DNA of 64,000 bases from JAJDYQ01 sp963662865 (GCA_963662865.1 OY759969.1:434001-498000), one strand, 5' to 3'. Shown: positions 45,384 through 55,273, counted from the first letter of the stretch. Notes: generated by a model not told the origin, from the letters alone. A program made the numbers and translations.

Positions 45384-46673
45384 ATGAGTAAAGATACATC
45401 AAGAGACGACGAGAAGCCGCTCTACTGCTCGTTTTGCGGTAAAAGTCAACGCGAGGTCCGTAAGTTGATTGCCGGGCCGTCCGTCTTTATTTGCGACGAA
45501 TGTGTGGAGCTGTGTAACGATATTATTCGTGAGGAGATGGAGGGGAAATCCGTTGAAGGCGGACGGCTTCCGAAGCCTCGTGAGATCAAGGCCAGTCTTG
45601 ATGACTATGTTATTGGTCAGGAACGCGCCAAAAAAGTCCTTTCCGTCGCTGTTTACAATCATTACAAGCGACTCGAAGTTATGGATACCAGTAAGCCGGA
45701 CGACGTTGAGCTAAGCAAAAGCAATATTCTCCTTATCGGGCCTACTGGCTCGGGCAAAACCCTGCTTGCTGAAAGTCTGGCCAGGATGCTGAATGTGCCT
45801 TTCACCATAGCTGATGCGACCACGTTGACTGAGGCTGGCTATGTGGGTGAGGACGTTGAAAATATTATCCAGAAGCTGTTGCAGCAGTGTGACTATGATG
45901 TGGACAAGGCCCAGACGGGTATCGTCTATATTGATGAAATCGACAAAATATCCCGCAAGTCTGAGAACCCGTCCATTACTCGTGATGTATCCGGCGAGGG
46001 TGTGCAGCAGGCCCTGTTAAAGTTGATTGAAGGCACTGTCGCATCCATACCTCCGCAGGGAGGGCGAAAACACCCTCAACAGGAGTTTCTGCAGGTTAAT
46101 ACTGCCAATGTCCTTTTTATTTGTGGCGGTGCATTCGCTGGTCTCGATAAGGTTATCCGTAATCGTTCTGAGAAAGCTGGAATAGGTTTTTCAGCCGAGA
46201 TTAAGGCTAAGGACGAAAAACGTGATTTTGGTGAAGTAATAGAGTCAGTTGAACCCGAAGACCTTATTGGTTACGGCTTGATACCAGAATTTATAGGGCG
46301 CCTGCCGGTCGTCGCGACCTTGCAGGAGCTCAATGAAGACACGCTGGTAAAAATTTTAATTGAACCGAAAAATGCGCTCACCAAGCAGTATGGTAAGTTA
46401 TTCGAGATGGAGGGTGTTGAGATTGATTTCAGGGAGGATTCCCTGCGTACCATTGCAAGAAAAGCTATGGAGCGAAAGACCGGTGCGCGTGGCCTGAGAA
46501 CCATTCTTGAGAATGCCCTGTTAGACACCATGTATGATCTGCCGACATTGGGGAATGTTGGTAAAGTGGTTGTAGATGAGGCTGTGATTAAAGGAGATTC
46601 CCCCCCTTATATCATGTATGAAAGCGTGGAAGAAGAGTCCGAGCAGCTTGTTTCTTCCAGCGGCAATAATTAG
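45384..46673 (+). CDS. clpX: ATP-dependent Clp protease ATP-binding subunit ClpX
   Basis: The AAA+ unfoldase partner of ClpP. The N-terminal zinc domain has C15, C18, C37 and C40 (CSFCGK and CDEC). Walker A is GPTGSGKT (119-126), and the Walker B region reads IVYIDEIDKI. The IGF-type ClpP-docking loop is IGF at about residue 273 (AGIGFSAE). Length 429. It follows clpP after a 157-base gap in which I find no gene. Confidence 0.97.
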   Translation: MSKDTSRDDEKPLYCSFCGKSQREVRKLIAGPSVFICDECVELCNDIIREEMEGKSVEGGRLPKPREIKASLDDYVIGQERAKKVLSVAVYNHYKRLEVMDTSKPDDVELSKSNILLIGPTGSGKTLLAESLARMLNVPFTIADATTLTEAGYVGEDVENIIQKLLQQCDYDVDKAQTGIVYIDEIDKISRKSENPSITRDVSGEGVQQALLKLIEGTVASIPPQGGRKHPQQEFLQVNTANVLFICGGAFAGLDKVIRNRSEKAGIGFSAEIKAKDEKRDFGEVIESVEPEDLIGYGLIPEFIGRLPVVATLQELNEDTLVKILIEPKNALTKQYGKLFEMEGVEIDFREDSLRTIARKAMERKTGARGLRTILENALLDTMYDLPTLGNVGKVVVDEAVIKGDSPPYIMYESVEEESEQLVSSSGNN

Positions 46674-46845
46674 CTCATTAACCGGCCTGGTTTAGTCGGT
46701 TTGCGTCGTTGAAGTGGATGTGTTTCGAGAAAGCGATATGAGGCAGGTAGGAACAGAGCTGCATGGAGCGCTGATTGAAGCCGGAACCTCGCAGACTGTC
46801 GAATTATTGCTGTTATCAAGTTTCTCATAAACAGGAAAATATTAT

Positions 46846-49287
46846 ATGGTAAAAAAGGATACATCGGGCCAGTTGACAGTCAGCGAAAATGCCGAGAGAG
46901 GTATCCCGGTGCTGGCACTTCGTGATGTGGTCGTATATCCGCATATGGTTATCCCGCTTTTTGTCGGGCGTGAAAAATCTATCCGAGCGCTTGATACGGC
47001 GATGGCCAGCAACAAGCAAATTTTGCTGGTGGCACAAAAAAACGCGGACGTTGACGAACCATCCATTGATGATATGTACAATATCGGTACGCTTGCTACG
47101 ATACTGCAACTGCTAAAGCTGCCTGACGGTACAGTTAAAGTATTGGTCGAGGGTGGGCAGCGTGCCAATGTCGTTGAATATGTTACAACCAGTGATTTCT
47201 TTTCGGTACAGGTACAGATAGAGGATCAGGAGGATTTTGAGGACGAGCGCGAGGGAGAAGTTCTGACTCGTTCGATTGCCGACTTGTTTGGTCGATACGT
47301 GAAACTCAACAAGAAGATTCCGCCTGAAATATTGACTTCATTGTCAGGTATTGAAGAGCCGGGACGGCTCGCCGATACAATTGCGGCTCATATGTCTCTC
47401 AAGATCGAAGAAAAACAGCGGGTACTCGAAATCTTTGAGATCCAGACGCGCTTGGAACACCTGATATCAATGATTGAAGATGAAATCGATATGCTTCAGG
47501 TGGAGAAGCGCATACGTGGTCGCGTTAAGCAGCAAATGGAGAAAAGCCAGCGTGAGTACTATCTGAATGAACAGATGAAAGCGATTCAAAAAGAGTTGGG
47601 TGAGATGGAGGATGTGCCCAATGAAGTTGAGGAGTTGGCGCAAAAAATTGAAAAGGCCCAGATGAGTAAAGAAGCTGGGGAGAAAGCAACGTCTGAACTT
47701 GATAAATTGAAGATGATGTCGCCAATGTCTGCCGAGGCGACGGTCGTTCGTAATTATATTGATCAACTGGTCAGCTTCCCGTGGCGCAAGAAAACTAAAG
47801 TTAGTAATGATCTCAAGGAAGCAATGAAGACCCTTGACGCCGACCACTATGCCCTGGAGAAAGTGAAAGAGCGTATTATTGAGTATCTGGCTGTACAGCA
47901 GCGTGTCAAGAAATTGAAGGGGCCGATACTTTGTCTGGTAGGCCCCCCGGGGGTTGGTAAGACCTCTTTAGGTAAGTCTATTTCCAGGGCAACAAACCGA
48001 AAGTTTGTCCGTATGTCTCTTGGCGGTGTGCGTGATGAGGCCGAGATTCGTGGTCATCGAAGAACGTATATTGGATCTATGCCCGGAAAGATTGTTCAGA
48101 ATCTATCCAAGGCTAAGACAAGAAACCCGCTGTTCATGCTTGATGAGATTGATAAAATGTCCATGGATTTTCGTGGCGACCCTTCTTCAGCCCTGTTGGA
48201 AGTGCTGGACCCTGAGCAGAATAATGCGTTCAATGATCATTATCTGGAAGTGGGCGTTGATTTGTCGGATACGATGTTTATAGCGACTTCTAATACACTG
48301 CATAATATCCCGGGGCCATTGCTGGATCGTATGGAGGTTATTCGTCTTGCAGGCTATACCGAGGATGAGAAACAAAATATTGCCGAGCGTTACCTCATAC
48401 CGAAACAAATCGAAGCGAATGGCCTTAAAGAGGACGAGATAGAAATAACTGGAGAATCTGTACTTGAAGCCATTCGTTACTACACACGGGAAGCCGGTGT
48501 GCGTAATCTGGAGCGTGAATTCAGTAAGATCTGCCGTAAGATCGTCAGGGAGTTGATCACAGAACCGCAGGATGGAAAACTTGTAGTAACTCCTGACATG
48601 CTCGAAAAGTATCTGGGAGTGAAGAAATTTCGTTATGGTGAGGCGAAAGATTCCAATCGTGCTGGACAAGTCACTGGTTTGGCATGGACGGAAGCTGGCG
48701 GCGAACTGTTACATATAGAGGCTGCCATTTTGCTGGGCAAAGGGAAATTTGCCAATACAGGCCAGCTTGGTGATGTTATGCGGGAATCGATACAGGCGGC
48801 GATGACAGTTGTTAGATCGCGGTCTGACAGTTTGGGCATAAAAAACGATTTTTATCAGGAACACGACATCCACATCCATGTGCCCGAGGGGGCTACGCCG
48901 AAAGACGGGCCAAGTGCCGGCATTGGGATGTGTACCGCTATAGTTTCCGCGTTGACTAATATACCTGCCAGGGCTGATGTTGCAATGACTGGTGAGATTA
49001 CCCTGCGGGGCGAGGTGTTGCCTATTGGCGGCCTGAAAGAAAAATTACTGGCGGCGTCCCGTGGTGGTGTTAAAATTGTTCTGATTCCGGGTGAGAATCA
49101 GAAAGACCTGACAGATATTCCGGATAACATCAAGGGGGGGCTTGATATCAGGGCTGTCAATTGGATAGATCAGGTACTTGAGACGGCGCTTGAACATTTG
49201 CCCGTACCTTTGGATAAGGCGGAGACTCCAATTAATAAATCAAAAGGCAAGAAATCATCAAAACGTAGTCAGGTTACTGCACATTAG
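46846..49287 (+). CDS. lon: ATP-dependent protease Lon
   Basis: A homo-oligomeric AAA+ serine protease of 813 residues that degrades damaged and regulatory proteins. It has the N-terminal substrate-binding LON domain (VLALRDVVVYPHMVIPLFVGR) and Walker A GPPGVGKTS near residue 366. The peptidase domain has the catalytic dyad S690 (PKDGPSAG) and K731 (GGLKEKLL). It ends in a lysine- and serine-rich tail. No heat-shock promoter that I can recognise lies in the 172-base gap upstream. Confidence 0.97.
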   Translation: MVKKDTSGQLTVSENAERGIPVLALRDVVVYPHMVIPLFVGREKSIRALDTAMASNKQILLVAQKNADVDEPSIDDMYNIGTLATILQLLKLPDGTVKVLVEGGQRANVVEYVTTSDFFSVQVQIEDQEDFEDEREGEVLTRSIADLFGRYVKLNKKIPPEILTSLSGIEEPGRLADTIAAHMSLKIEEKQRVLEIFEIQTRLEHLISMIEDEIDMLQVEKRIRGRVKQQMEKSQREYYLNEQMKAIQKELGEMEDVPNEVEELAQKIEKAQMSKEAGEKATSELDKLKMMSPMSAEATVVRNYIDQLVSFPWRKKTKVSNDLKEAMKTLDADHYALEKVKERIIEYLAVQQRVKKLKGPILCLVGPPGVGKTSLGKSISRATNRKFVRMSLGGVRDEAEIRGHRRTYIGSMPGKIVQNLSKAKTRNPLFMLDEIDKMSMDFRGDPSSALLEVLDPEQNNAFNDHYLEVGVDLSDTMFIATSNTLHNIPGPLLDRMEVIRLAGYTEDEKQNIAERYLIPKQIEANGLKEDEIEITGESVLEAIRYYTREAGVRNLEREFSKICRKIVRELITEPQDGKLVVTPDMLEKYLGVKKFRYGEAKDSNRAGQVTGLAWTEAGGELLHIEAAILLGKGKFANTGQLGDVMRESIQAAMTVVRSRSDSLGIKNDFYQEHDIHIHVPEGATPKDGPSAGIGMCTAIVSALTNIPARADVAMTGEITLRGEVLPIGGLKEKLLAASRGGVKIVLIPGENQKDLTDIPDNIKGGLDIRAVNWIDQVLETALEHLPVPLDKAETPINKSKGKKSSKRSQVTAH

Positions 49288-49430
49288 CGATTTCTTTTCG
49301 CTTGAATTTCTGTACAATTATGGCTGCGTGTATGACTGAGCTTCACGTAAGGTATAGTCTCAGGTAAGGGACATGAGGATGCCCTTGAGGCGTACATTAA
49401 TACTCACTAAGAGATTTGGGGAATAGTCTT

Positions 49431-49703
49431 ATGAATAAAACAGGAATGATTGATGCAGTTGAAAAGGCCACGGATCTATCCAGGGCTGACGCTGGCCGTG
49501 CTGTTGATGCCGTTGTGGATACGATAACAAATGAGTTGAAGAAGGGTGATTCGGTTACATTGGTAGGCTTTGGTACGTTTTTGATCAGAGAACGGGCCGC
49601 ACGTATGGGGCGTAATCCTCAGACAGGAGCCAGGATAGAAATCAAGGCCTCAAAAGCTCCTGCTTTCAAGGCTGGTAAAGCCCTGAGAGATGCCGTAAAC
49701 TAA
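49431..49703 (+). CDS. hupB: DNA-binding protein HU-beta
   Basis: A 90-residue nucleoid protein that binds DNA non-specifically. The sequence MNKTGMIDAVEKATDLSRAD and the arm RAARMGRNPQTG are typical. The ATG at 49431 has GGGGAA upstream; the frame is open to 49416 with a TTG, which is less likely. It follows lon, as in most gammaproteobacteria. Confidence 0.95.
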   Translation: MNKTGMIDAVEKATDLSRADAGRAVDAVVDTITNELKKGDSVTLVGFGTFLIRERAARMGRNPQTGARIEIKASKAPAFKAGKALRDAVN

Positions 49704-49761
49704 TGCGCTTTTTTTGAGGGCCATGTCCATGTCGTTTGTAAGCCGGTGATGGCTTCCAAAC

Positions 49762-49837
49762 GGGCGCTTAGCTCAGCTGGGAGAGCATCGCCCTTACAAG
49801 GCGAGGGTCGCAGGTTCGAGCCCTGCAGCGCCCACCA
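49762..49837 (+). tRNA. tRNA-Val (anticodon UAC)
   Basis: A 76-base tRNA with acceptor GGGCGCT/AGCGCCC and encoded CCA. Anticodon stem TCGCC/GGCGA with loop CTTACAA; TAC at 49795-49797. Confidence 0.96.
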
Positions 49838-49841
49838 ATTT

Positions 49842-49945
49842 TAAGGAAGCTCTGAACAGGTTCATCCTGAGCCTGTCAGAGCATGGGAAGCGATAATGCG
49901 ATATGTCCCTGTACCGCAGGAAATTCTGATTAAAATCAGAGTCTC
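49842..49945. repeat. Short dispersed palindromic repeat, copy 2
   Basis: The segment begins TAAGGAAGCTCTGA, contains CAGGTTCATCCTGAGCCTG (a motif resembling widespread bacterial intergenic repeats) and ends with the perfect palindrome TCTGATTAAAATCAGA. It shares start, end and part of the middle with copy 1 at 7904-7982. It fills the spacer between tRNA-Val and tRNA-Asp. Confidence 0.5.
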
Positions 49946-49960
49946 CTGAAGCTGATATCC

Positions 49961-50037
49961 GGAGCGGTAGTTCAGTTGGTTAGAATACCGGCCTGTCACG
50001 CCGGGGGTCGCGGGTTCGAGTCCCGTCCGCTCCGCCA
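49961..50037 (+). tRNA. tRNA-Asp (anticodon GUC)
   Basis: A 77-base tRNA with acceptor GGAGCGG/CCGCTCC and encoded CCA. Anticodon stem CCGGC/GCCGG with loop CTGTCAC; GTC at 49995-49997. Confidence 0.96.
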
Positions 50038-50118
50038 TGTGGAAAGCGTCGGTGGTTGTTGGCGCTTCTTAAATATATAGAAGTTGTAGTGTGATAACTG
50101 GCCATAGAGAAACTTTTT

Positions 50119-52011
50119 ATGCTGCAATCCATACGAGATAGGTTGGTTGGCTGGGTTGCCTGGGGTATCGTAATTCTAATAGGTGTCCCTTTTGCGATAA
50201 TAGGTGTTACAGACTTTGGGACACCGGCACGAACTATCGCGGTCGCGGAAGTAAATGATATTCCCATTGATCAGGGAGAATATCAAAGACGTTATCAGTT
50301 GCGTCGGCAGGGCGTGCAGCGGCAACTGGAAGCAAGCTACAATCCTGAAATATTTGATCCTCAGTTACAGCGACAGGTTGTAAGTATGTTAATTGAAGAA
50401 GCACTGCTACGAGAGGTCGCTGAAGATAATAATATCCATGTTGGTGATGATGAGTTGGCACTGACCATTCAGTCCGATCCAGGTTTTCAGAAAGCCGGTC
50501 AATTTGATTTCAATGAATATCAAGCTCGTATTGGACAGGAGGGATTTACTCCGACCCGGTATGAACAGTTTTTACGTCAGGAACGTATTCTGACGATTCT
50601 CCCGAGAATGATAAGGGCGAGTAGTTTTGCCACGCACGGAGAGGCGAAGCGCCTTAATGATCTGTCAGCCCATAAGCGTGATGTCAGCTATGTTGTAATC
50701 AATAAAGATTTATTTCCTGATGACATTAATATGAGTGAAGACGGTGCTCGGGCCTATTATGATTCTCATAGAGGCGAGTTCCGAAGGCCGGAACAGATCA
50801 AACTTGAATATCTTCGAGTATCTGCTTCCCAACTTACCGACAGAGTGGAAGTTACAGATGATAGCCTTCGTCGGTATTATGAGGAGCACTCTGATCGCTA
50901 TATTGTTGATGAGCAGCGTAAGGCCAGTCATATACTGATTGCGCTGCCTGAAGGCGAGTTGCTTGAAAATTCCGCTGAGGCCCTTGAAAAATTTAATACC
51001 GTAAAAGATAAACTGAGTGCCGGTGAGGACTTTGCAGAACTTGCACGTCAGTATTCAGATGATCCGGGTTCTGCATCGGAAGGTGGTGATCTTGGTCAGG
51101 TCACTCTTGGAATGATGGTGAAGCCGTTTGAGACAGCCCTGTTTGCCATGGGCGAAATCGGTGAAATCAGTGAACCGGTACGTACCAGCTTTGGGTATCA
51201 TTTTATCCGCCTTGATGAAGTCATTCAAAGTGAAGAGAAATCTTTTGATGAAGTCAGGCAGGAACTTGTGGAAGGCTATGCGGAGCAGGAGTCCGTCGGG
51301 CTTTTCTATGATGTGTCTGAGCATATGGCTGAACTCAGTTATGAAAGCCAGGACTCATTGATCCCGGTATCGGAAGCCTTGGAAATTCCGTTACAGACAA
51401 CAGATTGGATTAGCCAGGGGAATGAGAACTCCGGTATCGAAGGTAATCTTGATGTGCTGCGTGAGGCGTTTAGTGAACGGTTGCGCACCGGAAGCAATAG
51501 CGAGCCAATTGAAATTGATAGGAATGACGCTGTCATTATACGTGTGGCGGACTATCGAGAGGCAATGATACTGTCTTTCGATGACGTAAAAGATCAGGCA
51601 CTATCCGGCGCAAAGAATGCCGCGACTGATGCAAAGCTCAATGAACTCGCTCATAAGCTGGCTGAAAAAGTGCGTAATGGCGGCTCTTTTGAAGAACTTG
51701 CCGGACAGCACGATTTAGCGCTGGAAAACATTGGATTGATTGGGCGTGACGACCAGTCTCTGCCGGCGGGGATGTTATCGGAAGTGTTCAAAATGCCTGC
51801 TCCCGCCGAAAACAGTATTTCAGTGGCTGCCGTATCTTTGCCTGATAGTAAATATGGAGTGGTTTTGCTGAATAAAATCATGTTGCCTGAAACGGAAAAT
51901 GAGCTTTTAGTTCGGGAGCTAGGCCAGCGTTATGCGGCAAGGGCGGCGCAAAGTGTCGTGACTGCTGTGCGCGAGACCGCAATCGTCATAATACATGAGG
52001 ATAAATTGTAG
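50119..52011 (+). CDS. ppiD: Periplasmic chaperone PpiD (SurA-like, parvulin domain)
   Basis: A membrane-anchored periplasmic folding factor near the Sec translocon. The N-terminus MLQSIRDRLVGWVAWGIVILIGVPFAIIG holds one membrane helix (about residues 11-31). A SurA-like chaperone region follows, with a parvulin domain at about residues 265-365 (RKASHILIALPEGE and GEISEPVRTSFGYHFIRLDE). Length 630 is normal. It lies downstream of hupB and two tRNAs, as in E. coli and Pseudomonas. Confidence 0.93.
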   Translation: MLQSIRDRLVGWVAWGIVILIGVPFAIIGVTDFGTPARTIAVAEVNDIPIDQGEYQRRYQLRRQGVQRQLEASYNPEIFDPQLQRQVVSMLIEEALLREVAEDNNIHVGDDELALTIQSDPGFQKAGQFDFNEYQARIGQEGFTPTRYEQFLRQERILTILPRMIRASSFATHGEAKRLNDLSAHKRDVSYVVINKDLFPDDINMSEDGARAYYDSHRGEFRRPEQIKLEYLRVSASQLTDRVEVTDDSLRRYYEEHSDRYIVDEQRKASHILIALPEGELLENSAEALEKFNTVKDKLSAGEDFAELARQYSDDPGSASEGGDLGQVTLGMMVKPFETALFAMGEIGEISEPVRTSFGYHFIRLDEVIQSEEKSFDEVRQELVEGYAEQESVGLFYDVSEHMAELSYESQDSLIPVSEALEIPLQTTDWISQGNENSGIEGNLDVLREAFSERLRTGSNSEPIEIDRNDAVIIRVADYREAMILSFDDVKDQALSGAKNAATDAKLNELAHKLAEKVRNGGSFEELAGQHDLALENIGLIGRDDQSLPAGMLSEVFKMPAPAENSISVAAVSLPDSKYGVVLLNKIMLPETENELLVRELGQRYAARAAQSVVTAVRETAIVIIHEDKL

Positions 52012-52051
52012 ATTGGTAATGTTTCGGTTTGGTCGATTAACCGGAGAGGCA

Positions 52052-52192
52052 ATGAAGCTTCCTTTACAGATTTTGCTGGACTTGGTAGTTGCAATGGTTC
52101 CTGCGGCGTCGTTTTTGCAGGCAGGCTGGAGGGCGAAAGCCATATTCCCTCAGATAGTTCAGAAGTTTTTCGCGTTCGGCTATCTGGTCTGA
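52052..52192 (+). CDS. Possible small hydrophobic protein
   Basis: A 46-residue frame, MKLPLQILLDLVVAMVPAA onward, starting at an ATG with a strong ribosome site (GGAGAGGC) and ending four bases before mutL. It has a hydrophobic stretch of about 15 residues. I recognise no family, and the support is only the ribosome site and the spacing. Confidence 0.25.
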   Translation: MKLPLQILLDLVVAMVPAASFLQAGWRAKAIFPQIVQKFFAFGYLV

Positions 52193-52196
52193 CAAT

Positions 52197-54002
52197 ATGC
52201 CCATCCGTCAATTATCCTCCGACCTTGTTAACCAGATTGCCGCAGGTGAGGTGGTGGAGCGGCCGGCCTCTGTTGTTAAGGAGTTGATGGAAAACAGCCT
52301 GGATGCAGGCGCTAACCGGATTGATGTCAGCATATCAGAGGGGGGGACTCGTCTTATACAGGTACGTGATAATGGTTATGGTATTCGCAGATCGGAGTTG
52401 AGCCTGGCTGTTGCCAGCCATGCAACCAGTAAAATATCAGAACTGAACGACCTGAATGCAATCCAATCTCTGGGGTTTAGAGGGGAGGCGCTCGCCAGTA
52501 TCGCGGCAGTTTCCCATTTTGAGTTAGCCTCAAAACACAAAGATGATGAACATGCCTGGAAGATGTCAGATTGTTTATCCGATCATCCTGAGTTTACTCC
52601 GTCGAATCTGTCATCTGGAACCAGAGTGGATGTGCATAATATATTTTACAATGTCCCCGCCAGACGCAAGTTTTTGCGTACCGATAAAACTGAGTTTTCG
52701 CACATTGATCAAATATTTCGTCGTCTCGCATTAAGCCATCTGACCACGGCGTTCTCATTAAAGCATAATGGTAAAACCTTATTTGACCTTAAAGTTACGG
52801 ATGGTTCTGAAGGCCTGAAATCCAGAATCACTCAAATTTTAGGAAGCAATTTTTCGTCAAATGCGATTTATCTGGATCATGCAGGTGCCGGTCTTACGCT
52901 AAGAGGTTGGATCGCCCAACCAACTTATTCCAGATCACAGGCTGACCAGCAATATTTTTACGTCAACGGGCGCATGATAAAGGATAAGCTTGTCGCGCAT
53001 GCGGTACGTCAGGCTTTTTCCGATGTATTGTTTCATGGCCGATGTCCGGCCTATGTTCTATATCTGGTACTTGACCCATCACGGGTTGATGTCAATGCAC
53101 ATCCGGCCAAGCATGAAGTGCGTTTCAGAGACGGGCGCACCGTGCATGACTTTATTTTTCATTGCCTGTATGAATCTTTGTCCGATACGCGTGCGGGGAA
53201 ACAAAGCTCTGTGGAATCGGATGCGTTGCTGGATTCGACCACAAGTCCTGGTAGAGATGGTTTATATTCATCGCCTCAGACTCAGACGCGATTGAAGATT
53301 CGGGAAGCGATAAACTCTTACAATAATCTATACGGCCAGCCATCTACAGTCAGTCTAAGTCAGCCTGGAATCGATCAGAAGGCGGCCATTTTACCTGATT
53401 CAGTTGATGAACAGGATATCCCCCCGCTGGGGTATGCGTTGGCTCAACTCCTCGGCGTCTATATTCTGGCGCAAAATCAGGAGGGTTTAATTATTGTGGA
53501 TATGCATGCGGCGCATGAACGGATCACTTATGAGCGCCTTAAACTACAATTCGATCAGGAGGATGTGCGCGTGCAACCATTATTGGTCCCGGAGCGAATC
53601 CCTGTTTCACAGCAAGATACGGCCCTGGTCGAAGAGTATCAGGATGTTATACTGTCGCTTGGTATGTCGCTTGATATCAGTGGTTCGGAAAGCCTTTTGT
53701 TACGAGAAATTCCAGCCTTATTGCACTCGCAAAATCTAACACGACTGGTTCATGGTGTTATAGAAGATTTACACGCGGCAGGATCATCGAATCGAATCAG
53801 CGAACTCATGAATGAATTACTCTCGACTATGGCCTGTCATGGGGCCGTTAGGGCCAATCGCCAGTTAACTCTTCCAGAGATGAATGCGCTGTTACGTGAT
53901 ATGGAAGCAACCGAACGATCCGGGCAGTGTAGTCATGGACGCCCAACCTGGACCCGGATTGGACTAACTGAACTGGATAAGTTGTTTGATCGTGGAAATT
54001 AG
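52197..54002 (+). CDS. mutL: DNA mismatch repair protein MutL
   Basis: MutL couples mismatch recognition by MutS to downstream excision. The N-terminal GHKL ATPase has LVNQIAAGEVVERPASVVKELMEN, DNGYGI and GFRGEALASIAAV. The C-terminal domain has DMHAAHERITYE (435-446), close to the nuclease motif DQHA(X)2E(X)4E, plus ACHGAVRAN and GQCSHGRPT, which contribute metal ligands. That suggests an endonuclease-type MutL rather than the MutH-dependent enterobacterial form. Length 601. It overlaps miaA. Confidence 0.95.
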   Translation: MPIRQLSSDLVNQIAAGEVVERPASVVKELMENSLDAGANRIDVSISEGGTRLIQVRDNGYGIRRSELSLAVASHATSKISELNDLNAIQSLGFRGEALASIAAVSHFELASKHKDDEHAWKMSDCLSDHPEFTPSNLSSGTRVDVHNIFYNVPARRKFLRTDKTEFSHIDQIFRRLALSHLTTAFSLKHNGKTLFDLKVTDGSEGLKSRITQILGSNFSSNAIYLDHAGAGLTLRGWIAQPTYSRSQADQQYFYVNGRMIKDKLVAHAVRQAFSDVLFHGRCPAYVLYLVLDPSRVDVNAHPAKHEVRFRDGRTVHDFIFHCLYESLSDTRAGKQSSVESDALLDSTTSPGRDGLYSSPQTQTRLKIREAINSYNNLYGQPSTVSLSQPGIDQKAAILPDSVDEQDIPPLGYALAQLLGVYILAQNQEGLIIVDMHAAHERITYERLKLQFDQEDVRVQPLLVPERIPVSQQDTALVEEYQDVILSLGMSLDISGSESLLLREIPALLHSQNLTRLVHGVIEDLHAAGSSNRISELMNELLSTMACHGAVRANRQLTLPEMNALLRDMEATERSGQCSHGRPTWTRIGLTELDKLFDRGN

Positions 54003-54930
54003 GCCGAAAGTTGTTCTGCTAATGGGTCCGACGGCTGCCGGTAAAACGGATCTGGCCGTTGAACTGGTCGAGAACTTTAATATGGAAATTATCAGCGTGG
54101 ATTCCGCGCTCGTTTACCGTCAAATGGATATCGGCACAGCCAAGCCTGATGTCGAAACTCTGAGGCGAGCCTTCCATCATCTCATTGATATACGTGACCC
54201 TGCGGAATCCTATTCGGCTGCCGAGTTTTCTGCCGCTGCTGCGGTATTAATCAAAGACATACTTTCCCGAGGTAAAGTGCCTCTGCTGGTTGGTGGCACC
54301 ATGCTGTATTATCAGGCGATCACGGAGGGATTATCCGAATTACCAAAAGCCGATGAAGCGATCCGTCAGAGGTTATTTTGCGAGGCCAGAGAAAAAGGCT
54401 GGAGGCAAATGCACGAGCGATTGAAGCGCATTGACCCGGAGTCAGCGTCCCGGATTCATCCGAATGACCCGCAACGGATACAGCGTGCATTGGAGATCTA
54501 CTACATTACTGGTGACTCTATGTCTAATTGGATAAAATCACGTCAATCTGAGGGGTTGCCGTATAATTTCATTAAAATAGCGGTATCGCCTGAGGACAGG
54601 CTGGTATTACATCGCCGTATTGAAAAGCGTTTCGATAACATGCTAAAACAGGGCTTCATTGAAGAAGTGGAGAGACTGAAGGAGCGAGAAGATCTCGGCT
54701 TGGATAAGCCGTCCATGCGATGTGTAGGCTACCGGCAAATCTGGCGGTACCTGGACGGCGAATACGGCAGGGAAGAAGCCCGGCTCAAGGGCATCTATGC
54801 TTCCAGGCAACTGGCTAAACGGCAGCTTACCCGGTTGCGCTCTATTTTGGGCATAAATTGGTTTGATTCAATCAGTAATGTACAAAAATCGGCTAATCCT
54901 GTATCTTTCATACGTGAAACTTTTGCCTGA
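53986..54930 (+). CDS. miaA: tRNA dimethylallyltransferase
   Basis: MiaA adds the dimethylallyl group to A37 of tRNAs reading codons that begin with U. The P-loop is GPTAAGKTDLA near residue 14. The DSALVYRQMDIGTAKP motif binds the substrate, and the C-terminal region has RRIEKRFDNMLKQGFIEEVE. The start is either TTG 53986 or, perhaps better, GTG 53992, both overlapping the end of mutL. The order mutL-miaA-hfq-hflX-hflK-hflC is classical. Confidence 0.94.
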   Translation: MIVEIRPKVVLLMGPTAAGKTDLAVELVENFNMEIISVDSALVYRQMDIGTAKPDVETLRRAFHHLIDIRDPAESYSAAEFSAAAAVLIKDILSRGKVPLLVGGTMLYYQAITEGLSELPKADEAIRQRLFCEAREKGWRQMHERLKRIDPESASRIHPNDPQRIQRALEIYYITGDSMSNWIKSRQSEGLPYNFIKIAVSPEDRLVLHRRIEKRFDNMLKQGFIEEVERLKEREDLGLDKPSMRCVGYRQIWRYLDGEYGREEARLKGIYASRQLAKRQLTRLRSILGINWFDSISNVQKSANPVSFIRETFA

Positions 54931-54992
54931 GGTATCAGGTAGCTATGGGAGATATTTCTCCACGATAACGATAATTAATCGGAGATTGCTAC

Positions 54993-55262
54993 ATGTCTAA
55001 AAGCCATTCATTACAAGAACCTTTCCTGAACGCCCTTCGGAAGGAGAAAATACCCGTTTCGGTTTTTCTGGTAAACGGGATTAAACTTCACGGTCATATT
55101 GATTCTTTTGATCAGTTCGTTGTTTTGCTCAAGAACAATGTAAACCAGATGATCTACAAGCATGCAATTTCAACTGTTGTGCCTTCACGGAGCGTTCGTT
55201 TTCAGACTGATGTTGAAAGTGCTCAGACTGACCTTGACGGAGGAGATGCAGGTAACTTTTAG
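54993..55262 (+). CDS. hfq: RNA chaperone Hfq
   Basis: A hexameric Sm-like protein that pairs small RNAs with mRNAs. The 89 residues include LQEPFLNALRKEKIPVSVFL (Sm1 region), FDQFVVLLKN and the Sm2 signature YKHAISTVVPSR. Here, the usual QDPFLN reads QEPFLN. CGGAG upstream of the ATG at 54993 is a fair ribosome site. Confidence 0.97.
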   Translation: MSKSHSLQEPFLNALRKEKIPVSVFLVNGIKLHGHIDSFDQFVVLLKNNVNQMIYKHAISTVVPSRSVRFQTDVESAQTDLDGGDAGNF

Positions 55263-55273
55263 AGCCATGTTTT

